Source: Thermosynechococcus vestitus BP-1
GTDB taxonomy: Bacteria > Cyanobacteriota > Cyanobacteriia > Thermosynechococcales > Thermosynechococcaceae
Assembly: GCF_000011345.1 (NCBI RefSeq)
Contig: NC_004113.1
Location: 2,046,001 to 2,110,000, forward strand
Reading direction: 5' to 3'
DNA length: 64,000 bases
This document shows positions 37,855 through 47,339 of this stretch, piece after piece. The notes under the pieces were generated by a model that was not told where the DNA came from, ran no database searches, and saw only the letters and a program-made list of their open reading frames with translations. Position numbers and translations under genes: made by a program. Positions within the stretch are counted from its first letter, which is position 1; every line of letters starts with the position of its first letter.

Positions 37855-40227
37855 ATGATTGAGAAACTCCTTGTTTTGTCCGCTGTTGATGACTGCCCTT
37901 CAGAATCCCTATCGCCCCTTGAAGTAGTCACAGAAGAGTCTGTGCCAAAATATCCTCAAAAAAAATGCTTATCCCCACTTACCAACCTATTAGTGATCGA
38001 AAACATCCCCCAATCGGGTGAAATTTTATATCCACATCTTGCAGAGATTGATTACATTCGCTATCAAGTTCACACCTGTCTGTATTCCCATTTAACCCCC
38101 GGTGTCGTTGCTCAGGCTAAACCCAATCTCCTTGTCCTCATTGCCCAGGGGGATGACGTTCTTAAAGCAGTGCAAACCCTCCAGCAACGCTATCCACACT
38201 TGCCCCTAATTGTGATTGATCCTAGCGATCGCCCTGATCTAGCTACCCAAGTCCTCCACAGTGGCGCTCAGGATTATTTAACTATTGAAGAACTCACTCC
38301 TAACCTGCTGGCGCGCAGCATTCGTCATGCCATCGATCGCCATCAGGTGGAGCAGCAACTGCTGCGGCAAGCCCAATACGATCGGCTACTGGTGCAAATT
38401 ACTCAGCACATTCACCAATCCCTTGAGCTTTCGACGATTCTCGAAACCACGGTCAAGGATGTGCGAGAACTCCTAGGGTGCGATCGCGTGCTCATTTATC
38501 GTTTCCTTGATGATTGGCGCGGCATCATGGATGTTGAAGCGGTCGTTCCTCCTTGGTTGTCGGCTCTTGGGGATGTCGTGGGAGATTCCTGCTTTACGGA
38601 ACAGTATGTGGAAGCCTACAAGCGAGGTCGCATCCATGTAGTGAACAGCCTAGAGAAAGCCTCAGTTGCCCCCTGCTATCGCGATTTGCTAGCCCACTAT
38701 CAGGTCAAAGCCAATTTGGTGGTACCCATCGTAGTAGAAGGACGGCTCTGGGGGTTACTCATCTGTCATCAATGTGCCCATCCCCGCAATTGGCAAGACA
38801 GTGAAATTGAACTGATTAAGCAAATTTCAACCCAGTTGGCGATCGCCATCCTGCAAGCGGAACTCTATCAAAAAGCTCAAAGGGAAATTCAAGAGCGCAA
38901 AGAAGTTGAAGCCCAGCTCCTTTACCAAGCCCGCCACGACCACCTTACCCATTTACCCAATCGCTGGCTCTTTGAGGATCAGGTACGTCTCAGCCTCAAC
39001 CATGCCGCCGCGCACTCCGACTTTCACTACGCCGTTCTTTGTTTGGATCTGGACCGCTTCAAGACCCTCAATGATAGCCTAGGGCACGCCATTGGCGATT
39101 TGTTGTTGCAAGCATTTGCCAAGCGCCTAACTCGTTGTGTCAGTCCTCAAGATGTCGTAGCCCGCTTAGGCAGCGATGAATTTGCCGTGTTGCTCAACGA
39201 CATTCAGGGCATAGAACAGGCTCAAGCTATTGCCCAAAGACTGCGGGAGCGCCTCAATCACCCCTTTGAAATAGATCACTACACCCTCTACACCACTGTC
39301 AGTATTGGCCTAGTGATGGGGGATGCCCACTACAAGAGCACTGAAGAACTGCTGCGGGATGCCGATATGGCCATGTACTACGCCAAAAGCAAAGGGCACA
39401 ATCGCATTGATATCTTTGACCCCATGATGCTGCAACAGGTGCGCGATCGCCTGCATTTGGAAGTGGAACTGCGGCAAGCCATTGACCAGGGTGACTTTGC
39501 CCTATACTACCAGCCGATTATCAATCTCCGTAGCCAATCCCCTAGAGGTTTTGAAGCACTGGTCCGCTGGCAAAAGGAGGATACCCTCATTTCTCCCACA
39601 GTGTTTATTCCTGTTGCCGAAGAAACTGGTCTCATTTTTGAACTCTCCCGCTGGGTGCTGCGCAGTGCCTGTGAACAGTTACAACAGTGGCAGAAGCGCT
39701 ACCCTAAACTGCGCTCCCTTGGCTTTACGGTCAGCATTAATCTATCAGCTAATCAATTTTCTTTGCCTACTCTTGTGGCTGAGATTGAGCAAGCCCTTGA
39801 GCACCACCATTTAGCTGGCCAATTTCTAAAGATTGAAATTACTGAGAGTACATTGATGCACCACTTGGACTCGGCCTGCGAAATTCTCACCAAGCTGAAG
39901 GCCATGGGGGTGCGTATTAACATTGATGACTTTGGCACTGGCTATTCCTCCCTGAGCTATTTGCGCAATCTTCCCCTCGATGGCATTAAAATTGATCGCT
40001 CTTTCATTTCCCAAATGGATCGCAGCCAAGAGGACCTTGAACTGGTGCGCACGATTTTGGTGTTGGCTCGCAATCTCCACCTCGACTGCATTGCCGAAGG
40101 CATTGAAAGCACAACTCAACTGCAACTCCTGCGATCGCTGCGCTGTCCCTTTGGGCAAGGCTACCTTTTTGCGCCGCCGCTGACGGCGGACAAAGCCGAG
40201 GTGTACCTCCAAAAGCACATCCTCTAA
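37855..40227 (+). CDS. sesB: cyanobacteriochrome GAF-GGDEF-EAL protein (SesB-like)
   Basis: This 790-residue protein has a degenerate receiver-like N-terminus (residues 42-165), a bilin-binding GAF domain (about 180-345), a diguanylate cyclase domain with G439-S-D-E-F443, and an EAL phosphodiesterase domain (E567-A-L569 in FEALVRW). The GAF has the DXCF motif D244-S-C246-F and a second cysteine C274, followed by tyrosine where most have histidine. This fits the SesB group (teal/blue light, c-di-GMP hydrolysis, cell aggregation) described in Thermosynechococcus. I chose ATG 37855; a TTG at 37828 is also in frame. Confidence 0.85.
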   Translation: MIEKLLVLSAVDDCPSESLSPLEVVTEESVPKYPQKKCLSPLTNLLVIENIPQSGEILYPHLAEIDYIRYQVHTCLYSHLTPGVVAQAKPNLLVLIAQGDDVLKAVQTLQQRYPHLPLIVIDPSDRPDLATQVLHSGAQDYLTIEELTPNLLARSIRHAIDRHQVEQQLLRQAQYDRLLVQITQHIHQSLELSTILETTVKDVRELLGCDRVLIYRFLDDWRGIMDVEAVVPPWLSALGDVVGDSCFTEQYVEAYKRGRIHVVNSLEKASVAPCYRDLLAHYQVKANLVVPIVVEGRLWGLLICHQCAHPRNWQDSEIELIKQISTQLAIAILQAELYQKAQREIQERKEVEAQLLYQARHDHLTHLPNRWLFEDQVRLSLNHAAAHSDFHYAVLCLDLDRFKTLNDSLGHAIGDLLLQAFAKRLTRCVSPQDVVARLGSDEFAVLLNDIQGIEQAQAIAQRLRERLNHPFEIDHYTLYTTVSIGLVMGDAHYKSTEELLRDADMAMYYAKSKGHNRIDIFDPMMLQQVRDRLHLEVELRQAIDQGDFALYYQPIINLRSQSPRGFEALVRWQKEDTLISPTVFIPVAEETGLIFELSRWVLRSACEQLQQWQKRYPKLRSLGFTVSINLSANQFSLPTLVAEIEQALEHHHLAGQFLKIEITESTLMHHLDSACEILTKLKAMGVRINIDDFGTGYSSLSYLRNLPLDGIKIDRSFISQMDRSQEDLELVRTILVLARNLHLDCIAEGIESTTQLQLLRSLRCPFGQGYLFAPPLTADKAEVYLQKHIL

Positions 40228-40543
40228 AGTGCTGCCAATCAAACCCCAGCCTACAGATTGGCAACAAATTCACTTGCCATTATTCCCAACACCCCTTAAT
40301 CAAGTGGGCAAATGATGCCCATAGAGAGGCTTAATTACATTAGCTCAGGTTATAACTTTAATAAAAAACATTGTCTCAGTTTATAGTATAGACCCGTATC
40401 TTTTTGATGGGCTGTGATGATAGATTGTTTGCAATCCAAATTTCGGTCTTTCATCACCGCTAATTGGAAAACCTGTCCCAACCTGTCGGTTTGGGGATCC
40501 CTTTTTTTGTCAACTATTTACTGTTCTCGATATAGGTCACACT
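40228..40543. promoter_or_regulatory. cmp operon upstream region
   Basis: This 316-base AT-rich gap has no gene. TATAGT at 40382-40387 can serve as a -10 box with no good -35, as expected for a promoter that needs an activator. TTA and TAA triplets cluster at 40331-40364 but none has the exact TTA-N7/8-TAA spacing of CmpR sites. Confidence 0.4.
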
Positions 40544-41878
40544 ATGTCTCAATTGTCGCGTCGTCGCTTTTTAATGACCGCTACTGCTACCGCTGTGGGG
40601 GCGATCGCCCTCAAGGGATGTGCTCCCGCAGAAACTCCCCAAGGACAACAGCAGGGAGGGACAACAACAGGTGGACTAGAAACAGACACAATCAAATTAG
40701 GGTTTATTCCCATTGTGGAATCCGCTCCCCTGATTATTGCCAAAGAAAAAGGCTTCTTTGCCAAGCATGGCCTCACCAATGCTGAACTGTCGAAACAGGC
40801 CAACTGGGCCAGTGCCCGGGACAATGTGGTGATTGGTTCTGCAGGCGGTGGCATTGATGGCGGTCAGTGGCAGATGCCCATGCCCTACCTGATCAGCGAA
40901 GGCATCATCACCCTCAACAATCAAAAATTGCCAATGTACGTTTTGGCACAGTTAAATACCCAAGGGAACGGCATTGCCATTTCCGGTGCCAACAAGGGCA
41001 AAGGCTTACACCTAAAAATCGCCGACCCCGATTACATTAAAGGCTTTGCCGCTAAGAATGGCCGCAAGTTCAAAGCCGCTCACACCTTTCCCCACGTCAA
41101 CCAAGACCTATGGATTCGCTACTGGTTTGCCGCCAATGGCATTGATCCCGATCGCGATATTGAACTCTTAGCCGTTCCCCCCGCTGAAACCGTTGCCGGG
41201 ATGCGCAATGGCACAATGGATGCCTTTAGTACCGGTGATCCTTGGCCATTCCGCATTGTCAGCGATGATATTGGCTATATGGCCACATTGACCGCCCAGA
41301 TATGGCCCTACCACCCTGAAGAGTACCTAGCCGTGCGAGCTGACTGGGTCGACAAACACCCCAAAGCCACTAAAGCACTTCTGAAAGCAGTCATGGAAGC
41401 TCAGCAGTGGTGCGATGACAAAGCCAACCGCCCGGAACTCATTCAAATTTGTAGTCGCCGCGAGTATTTCAACATTCCCGGCAATATTCTCACTCCCCCC
41501 TACGAAGGCACCTACACCATGGGGGATGGTCAACCCAATTTCAACGACTTTAACATCGGACCCCTCTACTGGCGGGATCCCAATGGCAATAGCATTTCCT
41601 ACCCCTACAAGAGCCATGACCTCTGGTTCCTGACCGAAAACCTGCGCTGGGGCTTCAACGCTGATAAACTCAAGGATTTCGACAACATCAAGCAAATGAT
41701 TGGTCGCGTCAACCGCAGCGATCTCTGGCAAGAGGCCGCCAAGGAGTTAGGGATACCGGCGGCTGAAATTCCCACCACCGAATCGCGAGGTGTTGAAACC
41801 TTCTTTGACGGCATCAAGTTTGATCCTGATAACCCCCAAGCCTATCTGGACAGCCTCAAAATCAAGGTCAAGTCCTAG
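40544..41878 (+). CDS. cmpA: bicarbonate ABC transporter substrate-binding lipoprotein
   Basis: The 444-residue protein has a twin-arginine lipoprotein signal ([23 protein letters not shown]6-R8, lipidated C26). The binding domain opens [24 protein letters not shown] and contains [18 protein letters not shown] and [10 protein letters not shown], shared by CmpA and NrtA. It binds the anion in the periplasm and passes it to the permease. CmpA and NrtA are close; I favour bicarbonate because no nitrate-reduction gene lies nearby and the gene follows sesB as expected from the Thermosynechococcus map I recall. Confidence 0.8.
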   Translation: MSQLSRRRFLMTATATAVGAIALKGCAPAETPQGQQQGGTTTGGLETDTIKLGFIPIVESAPLIIAKEKGFFAKHGLTNAELSKQANWASARDNVVIGSAGGGIDGGQWQMPMPYLISEGIITLNNQKLPMYVLAQLNTQGNGIAISGANKGKGLHLKIADPDYIKGFAAKNGRKFKAAHTFPHVNQDLWIRYWFAANGIDPDRDIELLAVPPAETVAGMRNGTMDAFSTGDPWPFRIVSDDIGYMATLTAQIWPYHPEEYLAVRADWVDKHPKATKALLKAVMEAQQWCDDKANRPELIQICSRREYFNIPGNILTPPYEGTYTMGDGQPNFNDFNIGPLYWRDPNGNSISYPYKSHDLWFLTENLRWGFNADKLKDFDNIKQMIGRVNRSDLWQEAAKELGIPAAEIPTTESRGVETFFDGIKFDPDNPQAYLDSLKIKVKS

Positions 41879-41927
41879 TCGTTTTGTTGCTACTCAAGGT
41901 TGTGTTGCTACTCAAGAGGAGACTTCC

Positions 41928-42764
41928 ATGGCTATTGCATCTGCGCGCCGTAATGGCAATGCCAATCCCCTCATCAAGTTTCTGCGCCAGCAGGGGGCGG
42001 ATTTTTACCTACCGATTATGGGTGTGATTGGGTTTCTAGTGGTTTGGCAGATTCTCTCTTCAACTAAAATTCTCTCGCTTCCTGGCCCAATTCAGGTGTT
42101 TGCTGATGAGCGCAGTCGCTATCTTATCCTCCATCCCTTTTACTACAGGAGCCCACTGGATCAGGGGTTGGCACGGCAGACGCTGATTAGTTTGACCCGT
42201 GTTGCCCAAGGCTATGGGCTAGCCGCCGTTGTTGGAATTACGCTGGGGATTTTGGTGGGCACCAGTAAAACACTCAACAAAGCTCTCGACCCCATCTTTC
42301 AATTTCTGCGCATGGTGGCTCCCTTGGCGTGGGTCCCCATCTCCCTTGCGGCGTTGCGCCAAAATGAACCCGCCGCAATTTTTGTAATCTTCATTACCTC
42401 CATTTGGCCGATTCTCATCAATACTGCTGTGGGCGTGCGGGAAATCCCCCAAGACTATAAAAATGTGTCGCGGGTACTGCGACTTTCCAAGCAAACCTTC
42501 TTTTTGAAAATTCTCCTGCCCTCGGCGCTGCCCTATATTTTCACTGGCCTACGGATTGCCATTGGTTTGGCATGGCTGGCGATTATTGCTGCTGAAATTG
42601 TGATGTCGGGGGTAGCGGGCATTGGCTTCTTTATTTGGGATGCCTACCAGCAAAACTACGTCACGGAAATTATTGTGGCGGTGGTCTATATCGGTGCCAT
42701 TGGCCTGATTTTGGATCGCTTGGTGGGCTTCCTGCAAAGCAAAATTGCACCAGCAAATCACTAG
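41928..42764 (+). CDS. cmpB: bicarbonate ABC transporter permease
   Basis: The 278-residue protein has about 6 transmembrane helices and the EAA-type loop near residue 190 (WPILINTAVGVREIPQDYKNVSRVL), the cytosolic dock for the ATPases. ATG 41928 has a GAGGAGA ribosome site; longer in-frame starts run back into cmpA. It is the second gene of the operon, 49 bases after cmpA. Confidence 0.88.
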   Translation: MAIASARRNGNANPLIKFLRQQGADFYLPIMGVIGFLVVWQILSSTKILSLPGPIQVFADERSRYLILHPFYYRSPLDQGLARQTLISLTRVAQGYGLAAVVGITLGILVGTSKTLNKALDPIFQFLRMVAPLAWVPISLAALRQNEPAAIFVIFITSIWPILINTAVGVREIPQDYKNVSRVLRLSKQTFFLKILLPSALPYIFTGLRIAIGLAWLAIIAAEIVMSGVAGIGFFIWDAYQQNYVTEIIVAVVYIGAIGLILDRLVGFLQSKIAPANH

Positions 42765-42773
42765 GAGGGAATC

Positions 42774-44750
42774 ATGGGCGTTTTTGTGGCCGTGGAACAG
42801 GTGGAGAAGGTCTTTGACCTCACCAATGGGGGGCAGTATCTTGCCCTGAAGGGAATTGATCTGACCATTCAAAAGGGGGAGTTTGTCTCCCTAATTGGTC
42901 ACTCCGGCTGTGGCAAGTCCACGTTACTGAATATGATCGCCGGTTTAGACCTGCCCACTTCAGGGATTGTGACACTGGAAGGACAGCGGGTGCGCCAACC
43001 GGGTCCGGATCGCATGGTAGTCTTTCAAAACTACTCGCTGTTGCCGTGGCTTTCGGTACGCGAGAACATTGCCCTAGCAGTGGATGAAGTGCTTGCTCAC
43101 CTGACTCCGGCGCAACGGCGGCAAATTGTCGAGTCCCATATTGACCTGGTGGGGCTGCGTCCCCATGCCCACAAGTCACCGACAATGCTCTCGGGGGGTC
43201 AAAAACAACGGGTGGCGATCGCCCGCGCCCTTGCAATTCAGCCGAAGCTACTGCTGTTGGACGAACCCTTTGGTGCCTTGGATGCCCTGACACGGGGCAA
43301 TTTGCAGGAACAATTGATGAAGATCTGCGAAGCCCAGCAGGTAACGGCGGTGATGGTGACCCACGATGTCGATGAGGCGGTGCTCCTCTCAGATCGGATT
43401 GTCATGCTCACCAATGGTCCCGGCTCCAAAATTGGCGGCATTCTTGAGGTAGATATTCCCCGTCCGCGGCAACGGATGGCCGTTGTCGAACACCCTAGTT
43501 ACTACAGTCTGCGCAGTGAGATCATCTATTTCCTCAACCAGCAAAAACGGATAAAACAGTTGCAGGCACGTCGCAAACCGGCGATCGCCCGCCATGGTCT
43601 CGAAAAAACAAATTTGGAAATTGGCTTTGTGCCCCTGACCGCCTGTGCTCCAATCGCCATTGCCTATGAAAAGGGGTTCTTTGCCCACCATGGCCTTGAG
43701 GAAGTGTCCCTTGTACGCGAGAGCAGTTGGCGGGGCATTGTGGATGGAATTGCCGCAGGCTACCTCGATGCCGCTCAGATGCCAGCGGGGATGCCCGTGT
43801 GGTTTACCTGTGGTGGGCATGAAGAGCAGCCGCTGCCTGTGGTCAGCGCCCTCACCCTTAGCCGCAATGGCAACGGCATCACCCTGAAAAAGGAATTTGC
43901 CGAGCAGGGGGTTCGTACCCTGAGTGACTTTCACCGCTACTTGCTGCAGACGCGCGATCGCCCCCACCGTTTGGGAATGGTGCATCCCTCTTCAATGCAC
44001 AATCTCCTATTGCGCTATTGGCTAGCAGCAGGGGGCATTCACCCCGATCACGATGTCCACCTGCAAACAATTCCACCGGCGCAAATGGTGGCGGATCTGC
44101 GCTCCGGCAGTATTGATGGCTATTGTGTAGGCGATCCTTGGAACCTACGGGCAGCGAAAGAGGGGCTAGGCTTTACCATTGCCAGTGACATAGACATTTG
44201 GGCTGGGCATCCAGGGAAAGTACTGGGGGTGCGGGAAGATTGGGCGATGACCTACCCCAATACCCACATTGCCTTGGTCAAGGCCCTCCTGGATGCCTGT
44301 CGCTACTGTGCCGATCCTGCCCACAGTGAGGAGATTAAGCAAATCCTGAGCCGCAAAGCCTATGTGGCCACCAACCCCGAGTATTTGGAGCTAGGGCTAA
44401 ATGAACAAGGTGGGCCAGTGCACCATCTCTTTTTTGGCGATGGTGTCAATCGTCCCAGTCGCACCGAACACCTGTGGATGATGACGCAGATGGCTCGCTG
44501 GGGCACGATTCCCTTCCCGCGCAATTGGGTAGAGATTCTGGAACGGGTATGTCGCGTGAGTGTCTTTAGTACAGCCGCTCGCGAGTTGGGACTCTTGGAT
44601 ATTAAATATCGCACCGGGCCTATCCAACTGTTTGATGGCACCACCTTCAATGCCGATGACCCCATTAGCTACCTCAATAGCCTCACCATCAAACATGAGA
44701 TCTATATGGCCGAGATTCCCCTGAATTTACCTGTGGCACGGGCAGCCTAA
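42774..44750 (+). CDS. cmpC: bicarbonate ABC transporter ATPase fused to a CmpA-like domain
   Basis: The 658-residue protein is a fusion. Residues 1-265 are an ABC ATPase with Walker A GHSGCGKST, signature LSGGQKQR and Walker B LLLLDEPFGALD. Residues 280-640 are a CmpA-like solute-binding domain (LEIGFVPLTACAPIAIAYEKGFF, GDPWNLRA), without a signal peptide and so cytosolic. This layout is that of CmpC/NrtC, where the extra domain is thought to sense the substrate inside and regulate uptake. Confidence 0.9.
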   Translation: MGVFVAVEQVEKVFDLTNGGQYLALKGIDLTIQKGEFVSLIGHSGCGKSTLLNMIAGLDLPTSGIVTLEGQRVRQPGPDRMVVFQNYSLLPWLSVRENIALAVDEVLAHLTPAQRRQIVESHIDLVGLRPHAHKSPTMLSGGQKQRVAIARALAIQPKLLLLDEPFGALDALTRGNLQEQLMKICEAQQVTAVMVTHDVDEAVLLSDRIVMLTNGPGSKIGGILEVDIPRPRQRMAVVEHPSYYSLRSEIIYFLNQQKRIKQLQARRKPAIARHGLEKTNLEIGFVPLTACAPIAIAYEKGFFAHHGLEEVSLVRESSWRGIVDGIAAGYLDAAQMPAGMPVWFTCGGHEEQPLPVVSALTLSRNGNGITLKKEFAEQGVRTLSDFHRYLLQTRDRPHRLGMVHPSSMHNLLLRYWLAAGGIHPDHDVHLQTIPPAQMVADLRSGSIDGYCVGDPWNLRAAKEGLGFTIASDIDIWAGHPGKVLGVREDWAMTYPNTHIALVKALLDACRYCADPAHSEEIKQILSRKAYVATNPEYLELGLNEQGGPVHHLFFGDGVNRPSRTEHLWMMTQMARWGTIPFPRNWVEILERVCRVSVFSTAARELGLLDIKYRTGPIQLFDGTTFNADDPISYLNSLTIKHEIYMAEIPLNLPVARAA

Positions 44751-44767
44751 GTCCACAATCCACCCTG

Positions 44768-45646
44768 ATGTCAGACCCCCTGGAGTTATTGGAGTTATCC
44801 ATGATTAGCAACGGCAACCAAACCACGACTACCGCTGTGGCCGTAGGCTCTACGGAATCCTTTTTGCGCCTAGAACAGGTGAGCAAAGTCTATCCCACCC
44901 GTAATGGACCGTTCACTGTGCTCACGGATATTACCCTCGACGTTCAGGCGGGGGAGTTTATCTGCGTCATTGGCCACTCTGGCTGCGGCAAAACCACCTT
45001 ACTCAATATGATCTCGGGCTTTGTGCGTCCCACAACGGGGGAAGTACGCCTCAAGGGTCAGCCAATCAAGGAACCGGGGCCCGATCGCATGGTGGTGTTT
45101 CAAAACTATGCCCTCTTGCCGTGGTTAACTGCGGCTGAGAATGTCTATCTGGCAGTGGATGCTGTCTGGCCAGAAAAATCCCGTCCACAAAAAATGGCGA
45201 TCGTCCGCGAACACTTGGCAATGGTGGGCTTGGCGGAAGCAGCTAACAAATATCCGGCTCAATTGTCAGGAGGAATGAAACAACGGGTGGCGATCGCCCG
45301 TGCCCTTGCGATTCGGCCAGAAATCCTCATTCTCGATGAACCCTTCGGTGCCCTCGATGCCATCACCAAAGAGGAACTGCAAGAGGAGTTGTTGAATATT
45401 TGGCAAGAACACCGCTGCACCGTGCTAATGATTACTCACGATATTGACGAGGCCCTCTTTTTGGCGGATCGCATCCTGATGATGACCAATGGCCCCGCTG
45501 CCAAAATTGGCGAGATCATGACCATTCCCTTTCCACGTCCGCGCGATCGCGAGCGCATCCTTGAAGATCCCACCTACTATCAACTGCGCAACGATGCCCT
45601 TGACTTTCTCTATCGTCGTTATCATCTCAACGAAGATGGAGAGTAG
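44768..45646 (+). CDS. cmpD: bicarbonate ABC transporter ATPase
   Basis: This 292-residue single-domain ABC ATPase has Walker A GHSGCGKTT near residue 72, signature LSGGMKQR and Walker B ILILDEPFGALD. It pairs with CmpC to form a heteromeric motor. It starts 17 bases after cmpC; a second start at 44801 (MISNGNQ) is possible. The transporter operon ends here; an IS element follows 125 bases later. Confidence 0.88.
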   Translation: MSDPLELLELSMISNGNQTTTTAVAVGSTESFLRLEQVSKVYPTRNGPFTVLTDITLDVQAGEFICVIGHSGCGKTTLLNMISGFVRPTTGEVRLKGQPIKEPGPDRMVVFQNYALLPWLTAAENVYLAVDAVWPEKSRPQKMAIVREHLAMVGLAEAANKYPAQLSGGMKQRVAIARALAIRPEILILDEPFGALDAITKEELQEELLNIWQEHRCTVLMITHDIDEALFLADRILMMTNGPAAKIGEIMTIPFPRPRDRERILEDPTYYQLRNDALDFLYRRYHLNEDGE

Positions 45647-45781
45647 CTGGTTCATCCTTTTTTCCACCTACATGGCACAAAATTAACATTTCTGCCCTGG
45701 GGCTCGGGCAATCCCTAAGCTGCCACAGCCACACAGGTAACGTCTAACCCCCCAGGAGATAACAACTGCCTTTGACATCCT

Positions 45782-45900
45782 CCCCCCGCTAAAGCAGGGG
45801 GATTCCCAAAATCACTTTTGAGACTTTCTGCTTCTTCGCAGTTGCCCTCCAGACGTATGTCTATCAGGTCTTACACCCGCTCCACAGACTGTAACCGTGT
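45782..45900 (-). ncRNA. predicted omega RNA (reRNA) at the tnpB 3' end
   Basis: In this family a guide RNA overlaps the tnpB 3' end and the right-end hairpin, and reads its guide from the DNA just past the element (here below 45772 on the minus strand). The hairpin is present; the RNA itself is inferred and its ends are estimates. Confidence 0.4.
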
Positions 45901-46984
45901 GTCCCACGGCCAAAATGTTTTGAGCGGCATTCACATCCCGGTCATGGTGCGCCCCACACTTAGGACAGTCCCATTCTCGGACGCTCAATGGCAGCCGCTC
46001 AACAATGTGACCACACTGTCCACAGCGTTTAGAACTGGGAAACCATTGGTCAATCTTCACCAGTGTCCGACCATACCACTGGGCTTTGTATTCCAATTGC
46101 CGTACCAGTTCGCCCCATCCAGCATCACTGATGGATCGGGCAAGCTGACGGTTCTTGACCATGTTTTTCACAGCCAACGACTCGATTATGATCGTTTGGT
46201 TTTCACGTATCAATCGAGTCGTCAACTGGTGCAAATGGTCTTTTCTGGAATCAGAGATTTTCTGGTGAATCTTGGCAACTTTCAACCGCGCCTTATCCCA
46301 ATTGCGAGAGCCTTTTTGTTTGCGACTCAAAGACCGCTGCGCCTTACGGAGTCGTTTGTAGTAGCGGTTAAAGTGCTTGGGGTTGGCAATCTTTTCCCCT
46401 GTACTCAGGGTAATGAGGCTGCTCATCCCTACGTCCAAACCAACCGACGGGTCGACGGGCTGCAGTGTCAAATCTCTGGGGTCATCAAACCTCAGACTGA
46501 TGTACCACTGTCCAGCAGGGTTAAGCCTGATGGTCACGGTGGATGGTTCAACACCATCTGGAAGCCGTCTCGACCAGAGAATATTCGGCGGTTCGTTGCA
46601 CTTTGCCAAGAATACTTTTCCGTCTTTCCACCTAAAAGCAGACTTGGTGAATTCTGCGCTACCGCCATTGCGTTTCTTTTTGAAGTTGGGATATTTCGCC
46701 CGACCTGCAAAGAAGTTACTGAAAGCAGATTGCAGATGTCTCAATGCCTGCTGCAAGGGGACAGAGCTAACCTCATTCAAAAACTGAAGGTCATCTTGCT
46801 TCTTCCACTTAGTAAGCAAGGCAGAGGTTTGAACGTAGTCAAGTCTCTCTTTTCGTTCATACCAGGCTTCTGTTCTGGCTGCCAGTGCTCGGTTATAAAC
46901 CAACCGAACACAGCCCAATGTTCTCCGAAGCAGGGATTCCTGCTCGGTCGTTGGGTAGAAGCGGTAACTGAAAGCCTTTTCCAT
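45812..46984 (-). CDS. tnpB: RNA-guided endonuclease TnpB
   Basis: The 390-residue protein starts MEKAFSYRFYPTTEQESLLRR (residues 1-20 typical HTH). The split RuvC nuclease has D in GLDVGMSSL near residue 183, E in IIIESLAVKNM near 268 and D in HDRDVNAAQNIL near 350. A zinc finger CGQCG...CPKCG lies between. All catalytic residues look intact. It cuts DNA next to a short motif, guided by the omega RNA, which helps the element persist. ATG 46984 was preferred to an upstream frame extension. Confidence 0.88.
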   Translation of the reverse strand: MEKAFSYRFYPTTEQESLLRRTLGCVRLVYNRALAARTEAWYERKERLDYVQTSALLTKWKKQDDLQFLNEVSSVPLQQALRHLQSAFSNFFAGRAKYPNFKKKRNGGSAEFTKSAFRWKDGKVFLAKCNEPPNILWSRRLPDGVEPSTVTIRLNPAGQWYISLRFDDPRDLTLQPVDPSVGLDVGMSSLITLSTGEKIANPKHFNRYYKRLRKAQRSLSRKQKGSRNWDKARLKVAKIHQKISDSRKDHLHQLTTRLIRENQTIIIESLAVKNMVKNRQLARSISDAGWGELVRQLEYKAQWYGRTLVKIDQWFPSSKRCGQCGHIVERLPLSVREWDCPKCGAHHDRDVNAAQNILAVGHTVTVCGAGVRPDRHTSGGQLRRSRKSQK

Positions 46985-47093
46985 GCCTATATTATATTTG
47001 TTATTTTGTAAGTAGCACAACTATACTTGGCAGTCATAGACTGCCGCTCCTATCCCTCCCCTCCCTAAAGGAAGGGGTCTCTCGGAGGTAAAG

Positions 47094-47336
47094 ATGATGG
47101 CCAGCCTATTTGACCAAAACTTTCGCTATACCGATCGCGCCCGCGCCATCTTCGAAGAACTGCAACGCAATCTCCACCCTATCTATAGGGAGCTATTGGA
47201 AGAAGGGTTCTCTCCTCGAGAAATTACCGCCCTCGTCACCAGTGCTGCTGCCCAAACCGAAAATGCCGCTATTGCTGAATGGGAAGAGGCAAGGGGGAGC
47301 TCCCAAAACAGGACAGAATCACAGACCACGGCCTAG
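47094..47336 (+). CDS. small hypothetical protein
   Basis: This 80-residue protein (start MMASLFDQNFRYTDRARAIF) is mainly alpha-helical and ends in a polar tail. Its GGAGG ribosome site sits just outside or within the left end of the IS element. It stops 3 bases before the ABC ATPase gene and so is cotranscribed with it. The composition is coding-like, but I know no family; the ATG 3 bases on is an alternative. Confidence 0.6.
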   Translation: MMASLFDQNFRYTDRARAIFEELQRNLHPIYRELLEEGFSPREITALVTSAAAQTENAAIAEWEEARGSSQNRTESQTTA

Positions 47337-47339
47337 GGG

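Larger units (their letters stand above)
45772..47085 (-). mobile_element. IS1341-type (IS200/IS605 family) element, TnpB only
   Basis: The element contains one tnpB gene and no tnpA. The right end is a hairpin (45782-45803, CCCCCCGCTAAAGCAGGGGG on the plus strand) next to TTGACATCC; on the minus strand it reads GGATGTCAA, the usual right-end sequence of these elements. The left end has a hairpin CCCCTCCCT/AGGAAGGGG at 47058-47077. Without TnpA it would depend on a transposase encoded elsewhere. Exact edges are estimated. Confidence 0.75.

Noticed and set aside
40331-40364. CmpR-type TTA-N7/8-TAA operators upstream of cmpA
   Set aside because: TTA and TAA triplets are present, but spacings are 6, 9 or 10, so no exact site can be claimed.
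40544-45646. Reading the operon as a nitrate transporter (nrtABCD)
   Set aside because: The families are close, but no nitrite or nitrate reductase gene is near. I kept bicarbonate with lower confidence; substrate cannot be proved from sequence alone.
45818-47011. 397-codon open frame on the plus strand opposite tnpB
   Set aside because: It is antisense to a protein with all TnpB motifs and has no recognisable protein features; it is a shadow of tnpB codon use.
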